DNA of 64,000 nucleotides from Arthrobacter sp. E3 (lineage in GTDB: Bacteria; Actinomycetota; Actinomycetes; Actinomycetales; Micrococcaceae), in assembly GCF_017353415.1 (NCBI RefSeq), contig NZ_JAFMPX010000007.1:62001-126000 (forward strand), written 5' to 3'. Under the pieces are notes generated by a model. That model had not been told where the DNA came from and did not search any database. It saw only the letters and a list, made by a program, of their open reading frames with translations. The position numbers were made by a program, and so were the translations under genes. Of this stretch, positions 18,835 through 29,580 are shown piece after piece; the stretch's first letter is position 1; each line of letters opens with the position of its first letter.

Positions 18835-19125
18835 CTAGCTGACTAAACTTTTTGTCACACTCATGCCTATGCCAACGGCCACCAGCAATAAAAGGAAGCC
18901 GATATCTAAGGCCATGGAGCCGATTCGCAGCGGTGGAATCATGGCACGCAGTTTGCGCAGCGGCGGGTCCGTGAGTCGGTAGACAACCGAGGCACCGATC
19001 AAAGCGACCCCTTTGGGGCGCCATTCACGTGCAAAGACCTGTATCCAGTCAAACACCATGCGCAGCAGAAGTGTCAGAAAGTACAGCAGCAGCAGCAGGT
19101 AGAGAAGGGCAAAAACTATTGTCAC
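18835..19125 (-). CDS. YggT-family membrane protein
   Basis: A 96-residue protein with two hydrophobic helices (about 4-24 and 73-93) flanking a conserved loop: DWIQVFAREWRPKG, then VYRLTDPPLRKLRAMIPPLR. The T-D-P-x-L-x-x-x-R signature defines the YggT family. Its role in the envelope is poorly known; in actinobacteria it is consistently encoded between sepF and divIVA, which argues for a division or polar-growth role. It sits about 190 bases after sepF, with a terminator in between, and 141 bases before divIVA. Confidence 0.88.
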   Translation of the reverse strand: MTIVFALLYLLLLLYFLTLLLRMVFDWIQVFAREWRPKGVALIGASVVYRLTDPPLRKLRAMIPPLRIGSMALDIGFLLLLVAVGIGMSVTKSLVS

Positions 19126-19249
19126 GCGCGTGCACTCAATCCGTTAGGTGGCGGAAATGGAAACCTTGACTACAAGGATAGACCAGCCCCAGGACAGTTT
19201 TAGTGATTCCCCGTTGGCTGGCAGATCCATTCAGTACTCCGTACAACGC

Positions 19250-19278
19250 ACTGCCCGGACACAAAGTGCCCGGGCAGT
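19250..19278 (-). terminator. terminator-like hairpin after sepF
   Basis: A 9-bp perfect stem (actgcccgg with ccgggcagt), an 11-base loop that can pair further (cac-gtg), and 37 bases of leader from the sepF stop. Probably terminates or attenuates the ftsZ-sepF transcript before yggT. Confidence 0.6.
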
Positions 19279-19315
19279 TAAAACGAAGCGTTGCAGAGCC
19301 CGTCGCTCTTGGCGG

Positions 19316-19837
19316 TTAGCTCTGGTTGAAGAAGCTCGCCTGTGTGTCGGAGACCTTCTTGTCATCACCAAGAACCTCAATGTAAGACGGTGAGAGCAAG
19401 AACACCTTGTTGGTGACGCGCTCTATGGAACCACGCAGCCCGAACACCAGGCCGGCGGAAAAGTCCACCAGGCGCTTGGCATCTGCCTCACCCATGTCAG
19501 TGACGTTCATGATGACTGGAATCCCATCCCGGAAGCTCTCCCCAATGATTTTTGCGTCATTGTAGGAGCGGGGGTGGACAGTGGTGATCTGGCGCAAACT
19601 TTCAGCCTCTTCCCGAGTTGATGCGGCACGCTTGATGGGGGTCACCGGAGCCCTGTATTCCTCGTCGCCGGCCTTGGGCGCGGCAGGCTCTACGACAGGT
19701 GCAGGCGCTGCTGCGCGCTCAGACACCTCGGCATAGTCGTCGTCCTTGGTCAAGGGCGGGGCATGCTCGGCGTCGTAGTGCTCGTCACCGTCGGCGAGCC
19801 CAAGAAAGATCATTGTCTTGCGCATAGCGCCAGCCAT
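19316..19837 (-). CDS. sepF: cell division protein SepF
   Basis: A 173-residue membrane anchor for FtsZ, which compensates for the lack of FtsA in actinobacteria. The N-terminal amphipathic helix ([14 protein letters not shown]) can insert in the membrane. It is followed by an acidic linker (about 15-80) and the C-terminal SepF fold with [22 protein letters not shown] and [19 protein letters not shown]. Position and length are typical: ftsZ, pgeF, yggS, sepF in one direction. The Ala/Pro-rich linker is variable. Confidence 0.95.
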   Translation of the reverse strand: MAGAMRKTMIFLGLADGDEHYDAEHAPPLTKDDDYAEVSERAAAPAPVVEPAAPKAGDEEYRAPVTPIKRAASTREEAESLRQITTVHPRSYNDAKIIGESFRDGIPVIMNVTDMGEADAKRLVDFSAGLVFGLRGSIERVTNKVFLLSPSYIEVLGDDKKVSDTQASFFNQS

Positions 19838-19933
19838 GGTAGCTCCTCATTAGTCTACTTAAATCTGCAAAGCACAAAATTCTTCATCCGGATGGTTGTT
19901 TGGCAGATTGTGCAGTTGCCGTCATATAAAACG

Positions 19934-20716
19934 CTACAGCACGGCAGGACGGGGACCGAGGATATCGGAACCGACACGCAGGTGTGTCGCTCCTGCAGCC
20001 AGTGCGGCTTCAAGATCGTGGCTCATACCGGCTGAAATTCCGGTTGCGCCGGGGTGTGTAGAGCGCAGTTGGGCCGACACGTTCGCCAGTAGTTCGAACG
20101 CCGGTCCCGGGGTGACGCCCAGTGGCGCCACACCCATGACACCGGCCAGCATCAGGCCGGGTGTGCCGGCAATGTGCTCGGCGAGTTGCAGGACGGACGA
20201 CGGCGATGCCCCTCCCCTGCCGCTGGGCCCAGCTGGGACGTCGTGGCCCTCCGCCGCCAATGATGCGTAGGGATCAGTGAGTTCAACCTGGATGAAGCAT
20301 TGAAGGTCCGCGCGGCCATCCGTTTCCTGCTGCCGGGCCATGGCCTTGCCCAGCGCAGTGGCAACGGAGACCCTGTCGATTGAGTGAACAGAATGTGCGT
20401 AGCCAACCACCGACTTGGCCTTGTTGCTTTGCAACTGCCCGATGAAGTGCCAGCGCAGGTCAGTTACCGCCACTTCAGCGGCCTTCGCTGCCGCCTCCTG
20501 ATCGCGGTTTTCGCCAACGTCCGCCACCCCAAGGCTGCGCAGCCGCAGCACATCAGCGGCGGGGTGGAACTTCGTCACCACAATGAGGGTTGGGGGCGCC
20601 GCAGCCGCATCTGCCACAGTTGAAGCTTGGCGGGCTGCCATGGCAGTTTCGATTCGCTCCCTGACAGCACCCAGGTGCTGGGCGAGTTCTGTGGTGCGGG
20701 GGTCCGGCAAAGTCAT
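19934..20716 (-). CDS. PLP homeostasis protein (YggS/PROSC family)
   Basis: A 260-residue TIM-barrel protein that binds pyridoxal 5'-phosphate without known catalytic turnover and buffers cellular PLP. Seen: the PLP-lysine strand (LIVVTKFHPAADV), the GENRDQE segment, WHFIGQLQSNKAK, and the C-terminal phosphate cradle (SAGMSHDLEAALAAGATHLRVGSDILG). It has a roughly 15-residue insertion of Gly/Pro/Ser (PAGPSGRGGASP). It lies between pgeF and sepF on the same strand, 63 bases after pgeF. Confidence 0.93.
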   Translation of the reverse strand: MTLPDPRTTELAQHLGAVRERIETAMAARQASTVADAAAAPPTLIVVTKFHPAADVLRLRSLGVADVGENRDQEAAAKAAEVAVTDLRWHFIGQLQSNKAKSVVGYAHSVHSIDRVSVATALGKAMARQQETDGRADLQCFIQVELTDPYASLAAEGHDVPAGPSGRGGASPSSVLQLAEHIAGTPGLMLAGVMGVAPLGVTPGPAFELLANVSAQLRSTHPGATGISAGMSHDLEAALAAGATHLRVGSDILGPRPAVL

Positions 20717-20779
20717 TGTACGAAGGTGCTTTCAAAAAGGGCACCGTTAGGTGCTCGAACAGGGAGCCAAGGTAGGGCG

Positions 20780-21529
20780 CTAGGCAGGCGCGGATGCAAC
20801 GATGAAACCGATGAAGCGACCTTCGTCCACGCCGTCACGCTGCGAACGGCGGTGCGAGTAATACCGTTCGTCTTCCAGCGTGCAAATACCGGAGGGGTGC
20901 GCTTCCACGCCGGATGCAGCCAACTGGGCCAGCACAGCCGCTGGCAGATCAAGCCCGGGCGTTCCGGCAGTGGTGGTCGACCAGGATTCCGGTACCTGCG
21001 CTGCCACAGCTTCCCGCATGGCATCTGGTACTTCGTAGCAGCGCCCGCACACACTGGGGCCAAGCCAAGCCTCGATGGCCAGCGCGCCGCTGCGGCGCAT
21101 TTGATCAGCGACGGCGGTGATGACACCTTTTTCAACACCGGGCCGTCCTGCGTGGGCCACTGCCAGTACCATCTTGCCTCGGGGCGCTTCTCCGAGCAGT
21201 AAAACCGGGACACAGTCAGCGACCATCACGGCCAGCCCGGCCTCCGTCCCGACGTCCAGGGTGACCACCATGGCATCTGCCGTTGGTGTTGGCGTTTGGG
21301 CTCCAGCGTCAAGTACTGCCACGTCGGCACCATGCACTTGCTCCATGTAGGCCAAGGTTGTGGCGTGGGCAGGGGGTGCGCCGACGCCGTGGGCCAGGGC
21401 ATGCTCCACGGCTACCCGGCGCTTTGCAACGAGGCTGGGGTCATCTCCTACGTGAAAGGCCAGGTTGCCTGCTGTGGTGTCAGTGAAACCAAGGACTACG
21501 CCTGGGCGCACCTGCATCGAGGACCACAT
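20780..21529 (-). CDS. pgeF: multicopper purine nucleoside phosphorylase/laccase-domain protein (YfiH family)
   Basis: A 249-residue protein of the YfiH/DUF152 family. Seen: VHGADV, the metal-binding VADCVPVLL (Cys), AHAGRPGVEKGVITA (His), and GPSVCGRCYEVP (Cys). Family members show purine nucleoside phosphorylase and adenosine deaminase activity, and the E. coli homologue edits misincorporated L-Ser in peptidoglycan precursors, which fits its place beside ftsZ. ATG 21529 was chosen because the W-S-S-M-Q-V-R-P-G start fits relatives; an ATG 21 bases upstream is also possible, and neither has a strong ribosome site. Confidence 0.88.
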   Translation of the reverse strand: MWSSMQVRPGVVLGFTDTTAGNLAFHVGDDPSLVAKRRVAVEHALAHGVGAPPAHATTLAYMEQVHGADVAVLDAGAQTPTPTADAMVVTLDVGTEAGLAVMVADCVPVLLLGEAPRGKMVLAVAHAGRPGVEKGVITAVADQMRRSGALAIEAWLGPSVCGRCYEVPDAMREAVAAQVPESWSTTTAGTPGLDLPAAVLAQLAASGVEAHPSGICTLEDERYYSHRRSQRDGVDEGRFIGFIVASAPA

Positions 21530-21603
21530 GCAAACAACCTGACCATTCAAGGGTGCCGGCGGCTGTTGCCGCTGGCTGGATGTGCTTTTACTAAAGGCTG
21601 TTC

Positions 21604-22776
21604 CTACTTCAAGAAGTCGGGAACATCCAGGTCATCGGCGCGGTGCCCGGTGAGATCTGGTTCCACGATGGCCGGAAGCTCCACGTCGAAGCCGCCGTCA
21701 GCCGGAACCTGGGAACCGGACTGGTGGCCCCACTGGTTCAGGTTCGTCACGTTGTTGGCGCTTGCGGGCACCGAGGAAGGTACCGGCGGTGCGACTGCGG
21801 CTGCGGGCTCTGCCTTGTCGGGTTCGGCGTCAGGGGCATCGAAGCCTGCAGCGATGACTGTTACACGGGCCTCGTCTCCCAAGGCGTCGTCAATGACGGC
21901 ACCAAAGATGATGTTGGCTTCGGGGTGCGCTACTTCCTGCACCAGGCGGGCCGCCTCATTGATTTCAAACAAGCCCAAGTCCGAGCCGCCCTGAATGGAC
22001 AGCAGCACGCCGTGTGCGCCATCGATGGACGCTTCGAGCAGCGGTGAGGCGATGGCGAGTTCTGCCGCCTTCACGGCACGGTCCTCGCCCCTTGCGGAGC
22101 CGATGCCCATCAGGGCCGAACCGGCACCCTGCATCACTGACTTCACATCCGCAAAGTCAAGGTTGATCAGGCCGGGGGTCGTGATGAGGTCGGTGATGCC
22201 CTGGACACCTGACAGCAACACCTGGTCGGCGGAACGGAAGGCGTCAAGCACTGAGACGTTGCGGTCGCTGATGGACAGGAGGCGGTCATTGGGGATCACA
22301 ATGAGCGTGTCGACTTCATCGCGCAATGCTTCGATGCCGTTGTCGGCGCTTGATGCGCGACGGCGCCCTTCAAAGGTGAAGGGGCGCGTGACAACGCCAA
22401 TGGTCAGCGCGCCCAGCGTGCGGGCGATGCGGGCCACGACGGGGGCGCCGCCGGTGCCGGTGCCGCCGCCTTCTCCTGCCGTCACGAAGACCATGTCGGC
22501 CCCACGCAGGACCTCTTCGATCTCTTCTGCGTGGTCTTCGGCTGCCTGACGGCCAACATCCGGGTTGGCTCCGGCGCCGAGTCCGCGTGTCAGCTCTCGG
22601 CCGACGTCGAGCTTGACGTCGGCGTCACTCATCAACAGCGCCTGGGCGTCCGTGTTAATGGCGATGAACTCCACACCGCGAAGACCCACGTCAATCATGC
22701 GGTTCACTGCATTTACGCCGCCACCGCCGATGCCGACGACTTTGATGACTGCCAAGTAATTCTGGGGTGCTGCCAC
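21604..22776 (-). CDS. ftsZ: cell division GTPase FtsZ
   Basis: The 390-residue tubulin homologue that assembles the division ring. Seen: [13 protein letters not shown] at the N-terminus, the GTP-binding signature [12 protein letters not shown] at 101-112, the T7 synergy loop [11 protein letters not shown], a variable linker from about 315, and the extreme C-terminal peptide [10 protein letters not shown] that SepF and other partners bind. It is preceded by a 332-base leader with a palindrome and hairpin (22851-22945), suggesting its own promoter in addition to read-through from ftsQ. Confidence 0.97.
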   Translation of the reverse strand: MAAPQNYLAVIKVVGIGGGGVNAVNRMIDVGLRGVEFIAINTDAQALLMSDADVKLDVGRELTRGLGAGANPDVGRQAAEDHAEEIEEVLRGADMVFVTAGEGGGTGTGGAPVVARIARTLGALTIGVVTRPFTFEGRRRASSADNGIEALRDEVDTLIVIPNDRLLSISDRNVSVLDAFRSADQVLLSGVQGITDLITTPGLINLDFADVKSVMQGAGSALMGIGSARGEDRAVKAAELAIASPLLEASIDGAHGVLLSIQGGSDLGLFEINEAARLVQEVAHPEANIIFGAVIDDALGDEARVTVIAAGFDAPDAEPDKAEPAAAVAPPVPSSVPASANNVTNLNQWGHQSGSQVPADGGFDVELPAIVEPDLTGHRADDLDVPDFLK

Positions 22777-22850
22777 GTTACGTGTCCCTTGTTCGTATGT
22801 TGCTGAAAGATCTAAAGAATTGCGCTTTGCCGCCGAGGAAATGCTGCTGT

Positions 22851-22888
22851 TTCAAGGTGCCGGCATTGCTCGTAGGAGCAACCTTGAA
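22851..22888 (-). promoter_or_regulatory. nested hairpin in the ftsZ 5' leader
   Basis: The outer arms ttcaaggt and accttgaa enclose an inner stem (tgctc/gagca, loop gtag). In ftsZ mRNA this would fold 75-110 bases before the start codon. Seen as sequence complementarity; the regulatory role is inferred. Confidence 0.45.
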
Positions 22889-22912
22889 GCAGTACTTGAA
22901 ACCTTGGAGGCT

Positions 22913-22945
22913 TAACCCTCAAGTTGAAGGTTATAGTTATGTCAA
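22913..22945 (-). promoter_or_regulatory. candidate ftsZ promoter/operator: TTGACA plus imperfect palindrome
   Basis: On the minus strand a TTGACA box (22945-22940) is followed closely by a 21-bp imperfect palindrome (22933-22913), whose TAACC and TCAA elements are mirrored with one mismatched pair. No good -10 hexamer lies at 17 bases, so this may be an operator rather than a standard promoter. The rest of the 332-base ftsQ-ftsZ gap (22777-23108) shows no gene. Confidence 0.4.
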
Positions 22946-23108
22946 CTAACTCGTGTCAATGACGCTACGGTGCATCGGCGCCGCATGCAATTTCTGCTGC
23001 CGCGTGTCGCCCGAATACGCCGAAAAACCATTTAATCAGCCACGCCTACCCTCGATTGGGTTCGCTTGGCTCACATTGTCCACAAACCATTGTCCTACAG
23101 TCGCCGAG

Positions 23109-24218
23109 TTAACGTGTCACCGGGTGACGCGGGGCACTGACGTCGAAGACCTGCGCAGGCGCAGGTATGGGCTTGCCGGGTTCAGGGGTGGGCGGCGGAG
23201 CGGTCAGCAGCGCCGTCAGCACCTCTGCCTTGAGTTCCATGTCGCTGGCGTTGCCCCAAATCACGGTGCGCCCGTCCGTCAACTTCAGTTCCACTGCATC
23301 CGGGGATTTAGCTGTCGCATTGGCCAGCTGCGCCACAATGGGTTGCGGTAGATTCGCCAGCACGGCCGTGATGGCCCGGAACGTGTCCTGACCAATGGCC
23401 GCCTTGCCACCATCGATCAACGGAAGCGCTGCCGCTTCGAGATCAGGGGTGGAACCGAGTTCCACACCATACTGATCAACCAACAGGTACGTGTCAGCAC
23501 TTTTAATCAGGGCAACCGGCACGCGCTCAATAATGTGCACGAGCAGCGTCGACGGCGGCCTGGCCTCGATCCGGGCACTCTTGACTTGAATAACCGGGGC
23601 CAGCAAGTCCTGCACCTCCCTTTCAGTCACTTGGGGAAGCGGCTTGGACAGTATCGGTGCAACAGCTTTCTGCAAGACGTCTGCGCCGATCAGCTTATTG
23701 CCCTCAAAAACGACCTTGTGAACGGCCAAAACGGGTGAGAACATGGCCACCCCCATCACCAGGGCAAGCGTGGCAACAATGCCTGCCACTGCCAACAAAA
23801 TATTGCGGTGGCGGCGCTTGTGACTGGAGACCGGGAAAGCCAACACCTTGGCGCCATGTTCAACCCTGTCGCTCGCGTCCCCAGCAGTGACTTTTCCAGC
23901 ACTGACGTGACCAGTAGTTTCTGGGCCAACTGCGTTGTCGCTGCCGCCGCTCTCAGTGCGCCGCCGCATAGATGGTATCCGTGGGACTTTCCGTCGGCTT
24001 TCCGTTGGAGCAGTATCCACCGCAGATTTGTCCTTGACCGGCGCGCCTTTTGTAGATTGCTCCTCGCTGGGCAGCGGCTCAACGGAGACCTTGGAGCTGG
24101 TGCTGCGCACGGGTGTGGGGGCAGAGGAACCTTGCTCCGCCGGGGTTGACTTGGCTGCCGCTGGTGGGACAGTTCCCGGCCGGGTTCGGATGACTCGTGG
24201 CTTGCGTGGTTCAACCAT
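23109..24218 (-). CDS. ftsQ: divisome protein FtsQ
   Basis: A 369-residue bitopic membrane protein linking early and late divisome proteins. The first 180 or so residues are a cytoplasmic, Pro/Ser/Lys-rich tail. One transmembrane helix lies at about 190-213 (ILLAVAGIVATLALVMGVAMF). Then come the POTRA domain (VLAVHKVVFEGNKLIGADVLQKAV) and the beta domain ending VIWGNASDMELKAEVLTALL. The long cytoplasmic tail is larger than in E. coli but common in actinobacteria, where it can be a kinase substrate. It overlaps murC by 8 bases and is last in the tightly coupled mur series. Confidence 0.92.
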   Translation of the reverse strand: MVEPRKPRVIRTRPGTVPPAAAKSTPAEQGSSAPTPVRSTSSKVSVEPLPSEEQSTKGAPVKDKSAVDTAPTESRRKVPRIPSMRRRTESGGSDNAVGPETTGHVSAGKVTAGDASDRVEHGAKVLAFPVSSHKRRHRNILLAVAGIVATLALVMGVAMFSPVLAVHKVVFEGNKLIGADVLQKAVAPILSKPLPQVTEREVQDLLAPVIQVKSARIEARPPSTLLVHIIERVPVALIKSADTYLLVDQYGVELGSTPDLEAAALPLIDGGKAAIGQDTFRAITAVLANLPQPIVAQLANATAKSPDAVELKLTDGRTVIWGNASDMELKAEVLTALLTAPPPTPEPGKPIPAPAQVFDVSAPRHPVTR

Positions 24219-25653
24219 TGAAAGGGCCGTTCAACGCTTCGACCAGGGCAGGGCCGAACTCAGTTACGTCCCCTGCTCCAATAGTCAAGATAATGTCTCC
24301 GGCCACGGCACCTTCAGTTAACTGCTGCACTGCGGCAGCACTGTCAGGGGCATAGCCGAACGGCTTCTGCAATTCTTTGGTGATGAGTTCGCTGGTGACG
24401 CCCGGGATGGGGTCTTCACGGGCCGGATAAATATCGAGCACGGCCACGGTGTCCGCCAAGTCAAGTGCATGGGCAAATTCCTTGGCAAATTCTTGTGTCC
24501 GGGAGAACAGGTGTGGTTGAAACAGGACATGCACCTTATGCTCTCCGGCGACTGTCCTTGCCGCCCGCAGCGCTGCTGTCACTTCCGTGGGGTGGTGGGC
24601 ATAATCATCAAAGACCGCAACTCCCCGGCCTTCACCCTTGGCTTCAAAGCGTCGTGCGGCGCCGCTGAAGGAGGCAAGCGCTGCCAAAGCTGCCTCCACG
24701 TCCACCCCGAGGGCAAGGGCCACAGCCACTGCGGCAGCGGCATTGCTGAGGTTGTGGTTGCCGGGCACCTGCAAGGCAAGCATCAGCGTGGTTGCAGCTC
24801 CCACCGGGAGCAGATCCGCGCGTAGTTCGATGCTGGCCGTGGAGTGCAATCCGTCCTGGCTCCCGGGTACAAGGCGAATATCCGACCCCTCGGCAAATCC
24901 ATAGCTCAGGCACCGCTTTCCGGCGGCCGCAGCCTGTGCGGCCAGGTGGGCCGATCCAGGGTCGTCGGCGCAGGCAACGAGCGTACCTTCGGCTGGCAGC
25001 AAGTCCATGAACTTTTCGAACGCGGCAAATACGGCCTCAGCCGTGCCATAGTGGTCAAGATGGTCGGCCTCAAGATTTGTCACGACGGCAATGTGCGGGC
25101 GATAGTTCAAAAATGATGCATCGGATTCATCCGCCTCAGCCACAAACACGCCAGCAGTGCCGTGCGCAGCATTCACACCGAGTCCCTGGACTGTGCCGCC
25201 AACGGCGAAGGAGGCATCCACCCCTGCACCCTTGAGCATGACCGTGATCATCGAGGTGGTGGTGGTTTTACCGTGTGTTCCCGCAACCGCCACGACGATG
25301 TCCTCTGCCATGGCGGCGGCCAGCGCCTGAGAGCGGTGCAGTACGCGCAGTCCGCCCGCACGTGCGGCGGCAAGCTCGGGGTTGCTTTCACGGATGGCCG
25401 TGGAAACCACAACCGTGTCCGCAGTGGCTACATTGCCTGCCATCTGGCCAAGATGGACGGTGGCGCCCAAGGCGCCCAGTTCACGCAGCCCAATCGAGTC
25501 CTTGGCATCCGAACCGCTGACGGGCACGCCTTGGCCCAACATGATCCGGGCAATGGCAGACATGCCGGCGCCTCCCATGCCAATGAAGTGGACGCGGCCC
25601 AGTTCAGCCAACGTTGGGGGAATGTAGGCCACGGTCGATTCTTCCTGTGTCAT
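24211..25653 (-). CDS. murC: UDP-N-acetylmuramate--L-alanine ligase
   Basis: A 480-residue cytoplasmic ATP-dependent ligase adding the first amino acid (L-Ala) to UDP-MurNAc. Seen: the N-terminal [13 protein letters not shown] nucleotide loop, the ATP site [31 protein letters not shown], and the C-terminal [12 protein letters not shown] with FQPHLFSRT. The length matches the family. It overlaps murG by 4 bases (ATGA) and ftsQ by 8, implying translational coupling. Confidence 0.96.
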   Translation of the reverse strand: MTQEESTVAYIPPTLAELGRVHFIGMGGAGMSAIARIMLGQGVPVSGSDAKDSIGLRELGALGATVHLGQMAGNVATADTVVVSTAIRESNPELAAARAGGLRVLHRSQALAAAMAEDIVVAVAGTHGKTTTTSMITVMLKGAGVDASFAVGGTVQGLGVNAAHGTAGVFVAEADESDASFLNYRPHIAVVTNLEADHLDHYGTAEAVFAAFEKFMDLLPAEGTLVACADDPGSAHLAAQAAAAGKRCLSYGFAEGSDIRLVPGSQDGLHSTASIELRADLLPVGAATTLMLALQVPGNHNLSNAAAAVAVALALGVDVEAALAALASFSGAARRFEAKGEGRGVAVFDDYAHHPTEVTAALRAARTVAGEHKVHVLFQPHLFSRTQEFAKEFAHALDLADTVAVLDIYPAREDPIPGVTSELITKELQKPFGYAPDSAAAVQQLTEGAVAGDIILTIGAGDVTEFGPALVEALNGPFNG

Positions 25654-26798
25654 TGGTTCGGCATTTCCGCTGCAGCAAGGACCATGTCGGCCATGCGCTC
25701 AGCAGCATCCCTGATACCCAGTTGTGCGGCTGAGCCGGCCATCCGGGTCAGCCGTGACTCATCAAGGCACAAGGGGATCACGTTGTCTTGGATCCACGGC
25801 CCGTCAAGGCCTGCATCGGGTTGCAGAAGGGCTGCCCCGGCCTGAACGAGGTCGGCAGCATTGCGCGCCTGTTCACCATTGCCAATGGGCAGCGGAACAA
25901 AGACAGCGGGCAACCCCACCGCGGCCACTTCGGACACCGTCCCTGCCCCGGAACGGCACAGCAGAAGATCGGCTGCAGCGTACACGTCTTCCATTCCGTC
26001 AACGTACTCAACCTGACGGTACAGGGCAGCCGTCAATAGCGAGCCGTCTGCCCGCATGACAGCTTTTCCCTTGCCGGTGATGTGAAGGGTTTGGATGCCT
26101 GCAGCAGCCAGGGCTTCCACCGAGTCGGCCACCGCTCTATTCAATCGCAGCGCACCGAGGGAACCGCCGGTCACGATGAGCGTTGGCCGCCCGACTTCAA
26201 GTCCGAGACGTTCCCGGGCCCCGGACTGGGCCTGGACACGGTCAAGTGCTGCGATGGCCCGGCGCATGGGCATGCCCACAACATGTGCGTGGCGGATCGC
26301 AGTGGCGGCAAAGGCTGTCCCCACATACGTGGTGTACCTGGCCCCGACCTTGTTGGCCAGTCCCGCCTTCGTATTTGCTTCGTGTATCACGATGGGCACC
26401 CGCAGCGACTTGGCGGCGAGGTACATCGGGGTGCATACGTAGCCACCCACCCCCACTAGGACGTCCGCCCTGGCATCTTGGAGAATCTTCTTGGCCGTGG
26501 CGACGGCCCGACGCATCCGCCACGGCAGTTTCGCCAAGTCCAGGGAGGGCTTGCGCGGCAGGGGGATCCGGTCAATGAAAACTAGCTCGTGCCCGGCGGC
26601 AGGCACCAGCGTGGTCTCCAGACCGTCTCTAGTCCCCACGGCCTTGATGGCTGCCTCGGGTACGCGCAGGAGGATGGCAGCCGCGATGGCCAGCAGCGGG
26701 CTCACGTGCCCTGCCGAGCCGCCCCCGGCCAGGACCACAGACAGTGGGGCTTCCGGTTGGGGCAGTTCCGGCAATGTCTGGTTTACGTTCTGCGTCAT
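25650..26798 (-). CDS. murG: UDP-GlcNAc:lipid I N-acetylglucosaminyltransferase
   Basis: A 382-residue peripheral membrane GT-B glycosyltransferase converting lipid I to lipid II on the inner face of the membrane. Seen: the glycine loop [16 protein letters not shown], the second loop [10 protein letters not shown], the UDP-binding [26 protein letters not shown], and NGEQARNA. It overlaps ftsW and murC by four bases each, in the fixed ftsW-murG-murC order of actinobacteria. Confidence 0.96.
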   Translation of the reverse strand: MTQNVNQTLPELPQPEAPLSVVLAGGGSAGHVSPLLAIAAAILLRVPEAAIKAVGTRDGLETTLVPAAGHELVFIDRIPLPRKPSLDLAKLPWRMRRAVATAKKILQDARADVLVGVGGYVCTPMYLAAKSLRVPIVIHEANTKAGLANKVGARYTTYVGTAFAATAIRHAHVVGMPMRRAIAALDRVQAQSGARERLGLEVGRPTLIVTGGSLGALRLNRAVADSVEALAAAGIQTLHITGKGKAVMRADGSLLTAALYRQVEYVDGMEDVYAAADLLLCRSGAGTVSEVAAVGLPAVFVPLPIGNGEQARNAADLVQAGAALLQPDAGLDGPWIQDNVIPLCLDESRLTRMAGSAAQLGIRDAAERMADMVLAAAEMPNQ

Positions 26799-28066
26799 GT
26801 GGTCTTCAAAGTTCCTTTTGGTTCAGTCAGGGCTGGATCGGTGCGGGCTGGATCGGTGCGGGCAAAGGACAGGACTATCCCAATGGCACCAAGCACCATC
26901 ACCAGTGAACTGCCCCCATAGGAGATGAAGGGCAGTGGAACGCCGATCACCGGAAGCAGTCCTGCCACCATGGCGATGTTCACAAATGCCTGGCCAATGA
27001 TCCAGGTCAGGATGCAACCACACACCACGCGCGCAAACGTGTCATTGCGTGTCATGATCACACGGAACACGGCGAAAGCCAGCACAGCATAGAGGGCAAT
27101 GATGACCAGGGAGCCCAGCAGGCCCAGTTCCTCACCGATGATGGCGAAGATGAAGTCGTTGTGGGCTTCTGGAATCCAGCTCCACTTTTGCCGACTCTGG
27201 CCGAGCCCAACCCCAAACCAGCCGCCCGAGGCCAGGGCGTACAAGCCGTTTTGGGCTTGGTCGCACAAACCTTGTCCGTCGTTGCAATTACCCAGCCACC
27301 CAGACAGCCTGGCAGTTCTGTTTCCGCTGATGGCCGCCATCACGATGGCCGAAACCAGACCGATGCCCACAGCACCCATCAGCACCCGCTTGCTGCCACC
27401 ACCAAAGAACAGCCCGGCGCCCACAACACCCATGACGATGACAGCGGTGCCCAAGTCGTGCCCCAGCAGAATCAAGCCCACAAGGATCATGCCCACGGGC
27501 ACCACCGGCAGCAGGGTGTGGCGCCAGTCCCCCACCAACCGGCCCTTGCGGGCCAGGACCATGCCTATCCACAACGCCAGCGCCAGTTTGGCCGCCTCGG
27601 ATGGTTGAAAGCTGAATTCGCCCAAGTTGAGCCAGTTGCGGTTTCCACCGACGGATTTACCCAGCGGCGTAAAAACGGCAACCAGCAGAACGAAGGAAAG
27701 CCCCACTGCGGGCCATGCCAGCTTCTTCAGCAACGACGGTGTGACGAAGGAGAGCACCATCATCAGAACAAATCCGACACCGGCAAACATGGCCGCCTTC
27801 AGGAACAGCGAATATGGGTCAATCCCTGCCGAGATCGACTCTGCCGCTGACGCGGAGAGCACCGTCATCAAACCGATGCACGTCAACGTCACGGTCGTGG
27901 CAATGATCCAGTAGTAAGCAGCTGTGGGGTGCCCGGAGAATGCGTACAGCCGGCCACGCAAACGCTTCCAGCCGCTGGTGGGAGTCTGCCCGGCCGGCTC
28001 CGCGGAGGCCTTGGTTTGGGCGGCCCCTGCCACGGACTTGCTTTGCTTCGTGGAGGTCTTGGCCAC
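26795..28066 (-). CDS. ftsW: septal SEDS glycosyltransferase FtsW
   Basis: A 423-residue polytopic membrane protein that polymerises lipid II at the septum with its partner FtsI. About ten hydrophobic helices are visible. Conserved parts are [27 protein letters not shown], the [27 protein letters not shown] loop, and the final [13 protein letters not shown]. The start is GTG 28066, sharing one base with the murD stop. The C-terminus carries two exact copies of A-R-T-D-P encoded by a 15-bp tandem duplication (26830-26859). Confidence 0.96.
   Translation of the reverse strand: MAKTSTKQSKSVAGAAQTKASAEPAGQTPTSGWKRLRGRLYAFSGHPTAAYYWIIATTVTLTCIGLMTVLSASAAESISAGIDPYSLFLKAAMFAGVGFVLMMVLSFVTPSLLKKLAWPAVGLSFVLLVAVFTPLGKSVGGNRNWLNLGEFSFQPSEAAKLALALWIGMVLARKGRLVGDWRHTLLPVVPVGMILVGLILLGHDLGTAVIVMGVVGAGLFFGGGSKRVLMGAVGIGLVSAIVMAAISGNRTARLSGWLGNCNDGQGLCDQAQNGLYALASGGWFGVGLGQSRQKWSWIPEAHNDFIFAIIGEELGLLGSLVIIALYAVLAFAVFRVIMTRNDTFARVVCGCILTWIIGQAFVNIAMVAGLLPVIGVPLPFISYGGSSLVMVLGAIGIVLSFARTDPARTDPALTEPKGTLKTT
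26830..26859. repeat. perfect 15-bp tandem duplication inside ftsW
   Basis: Two adjacent copies of gggctggatcggtgc, in frame, duplicate five residues (ARTDP) in the cytoplasmic tail of FtsW. The length is a multiple of three, so the frame is kept. Confidence 0.9.
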
Positions 28067-29580
28067 TATGACTCCTTTTTGGCGCTTGCCCGTGACTCCA
28101 TGAGTTCCCGGACCGCGTCCATGAACGCCTGGCCGCGGTGGGCATAGGAAGTGAATTGATCCATGGAGGCCGACGCCGGTGCCATCAGCACGGTGTCACC
28201 GTCGGCTGCCAGGGCCGCCGCCTCGGCAACGGCCAAAGCCATAACGGCATCGCCGTCCAAGAGGGGCTCCCTCACGGCAATAACCGGAACCGTGGGTGCG
28301 TGGTGCGCCAAAGACGCTGCCAAGGCGCTGCTGTCGGCGCCAATGAGAACCACGGCCTTCAGCCTGGCGGCTTGTGCCTGGACAAGCTCGTCATAGTCGA
28401 CACCCTTGGACAGACCCCCGGCGATCCAGACGACAGGGTTGAACGCCGCCAACGAGGCTGCAGCCGCGTGCGGATTCGTGGCTTTGGAGTCATTGACCCA
28501 CAGGACCCCTTCGGAGCTGGCTACCGGCTGGATCCGGTGTTCGCCGTTGTGATAATTTTGGAGACCCTTGCGTACGTCCGCCGGGCTCAGCCCATACGCC
28601 AGGACAAGGGCAGCTGCGGCGGCGGCGTTGGCCACCAAATGACGCGGGACAAGATCGCCAATGTCGCTGACGTTCGCCAGTTCTACGGCTGAGTCCTTGC
28701 GCTCAGCGATGAAGGCGCGGTCAACCAGCAGACCCTCCACCACCCCCACCATGCTGATGGAGGGCAAGCCGGTGGTGAAGCCCACGGCACGGCAGCCGTC
28801 CAACACATCGGCTTCTTGAACCATGCGCTCGGTTTCAATTTGCTCGGCGTTGTAGATGCAGGCAACCCGCGTGTTTTCGTAAATTTTCGCTTTGTCCGCA
28901 GCATACGCGGCGAAACTGCCGTGCCAGTCCACATGGTCTTCGGCCAGGTTCAGGCAGACGCTGGAGACCGGCTCCAAGGATTGCGTCCAGTGCAGCTGGA
29001 AGGTGGAAAGTTCCACGGCAAGCACGTCATAGCCTTGGGGATCGCGGACGGCGTCGAGGATGGGGGTGCCAATGTTCCCTGCCGCAATTGCACGCAGCCC
29101 GGCACCCTGCAACATGGATTCCACCATGGTGGTGGTGGTGGTCTTGCCATTGGTTCCCGTGATAGTGATCCACTGAGCCGTTTTGCGCCCGGCCTTGGTT
29201 TGCACACGCCAAGCCAGCTCAACATCGCCCCAAATGGGGATGCCGGCGTCCGCTGCGGCGGCCAGCAGCGGGTGGGTGGGCTTGAAACCGGGGCTGGTGA
29301 CAACAAGCTCCGCCTGCTGCCCGTCAACGAGAGGCAGCACAGTGGAAGTGGCCTCCCCCAGGATGACTTCGCTGACGCCCACTATCCGCAGGGTGTCGGC
29401 GTGGCCCCGGGCGTCGTCGTCGTCCGAAGCGGCAACCACCACAACGCGCGCGCCCAGCTCGGCCAGCGTGTCTGCCACAGAGAAGCCGGTTTTACTGATA
29501 CCCGTGACCACCACGCGCAGCCCCGACCAGTCAGCGTCCCAACTGCGCAATGCGTCAAGCCGATTTTCTTGGGTACTCAC
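28066..29580 (-). CDS. murD: UDP-N-acetylmuramoyl-L-alanine--D-glutamate ligase
   Basis: A 504-residue ligase adding D-Glu to UDP-MurNAc-L-Ala. Seen: [24 protein letters not shown] (UMP-binding domain), [14 protein letters not shown] (ATP site), [13 protein letters not shown], and the C-terminal [11 protein letters not shown] with [12 protein letters not shown] 29580 is preferred because it makes a four-base GTGA overlap with the mraY stop; an ATG five codons upstream is also open. The 3' end shares one base with ftsW. Confidence 0.95.
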   Translation of the reverse strand: MSTQENRLDALRSWDADWSGLRVVVTGISKTGFSVADTLAELGARVVVVAASDDDDARGHADTLRIVGVSEVILGEATSTVLPLVDGQQAELVVTSPGFKPTHPLLAAAADAGIPIWGDVELAWRVQTKAGRKTAQWITITGTNGKTTTTTMVESMLQGAGLRAIAAGNIGTPILDAVRDPQGYDVLAVELSTFQLHWTQSLEPVSSVCLNLAEDHVDWHGSFAAYAADKAKIYENTRVACIYNAEQIETERMVQEADVLDGCRAVGFTTGLPSISMVGVVEGLLVDRAFIAERKDSAVELANVSDIGDLVPRHLVANAAAAAALVLAYGLSPADVRKGLQNYHNGEHRIQPVASSEGVLWVNDSKATNPHAAAASLAAFNPVVWIAGGLSKGVDYDELVQAQAARLKAVVLIGADSSALAASLAHHAPTVPVIAVREPLLDGDAVMALAVAEAAALAADGDTVLMAPASASMDQFTSYAHRGQAFMDAVRELMESRASAKKES

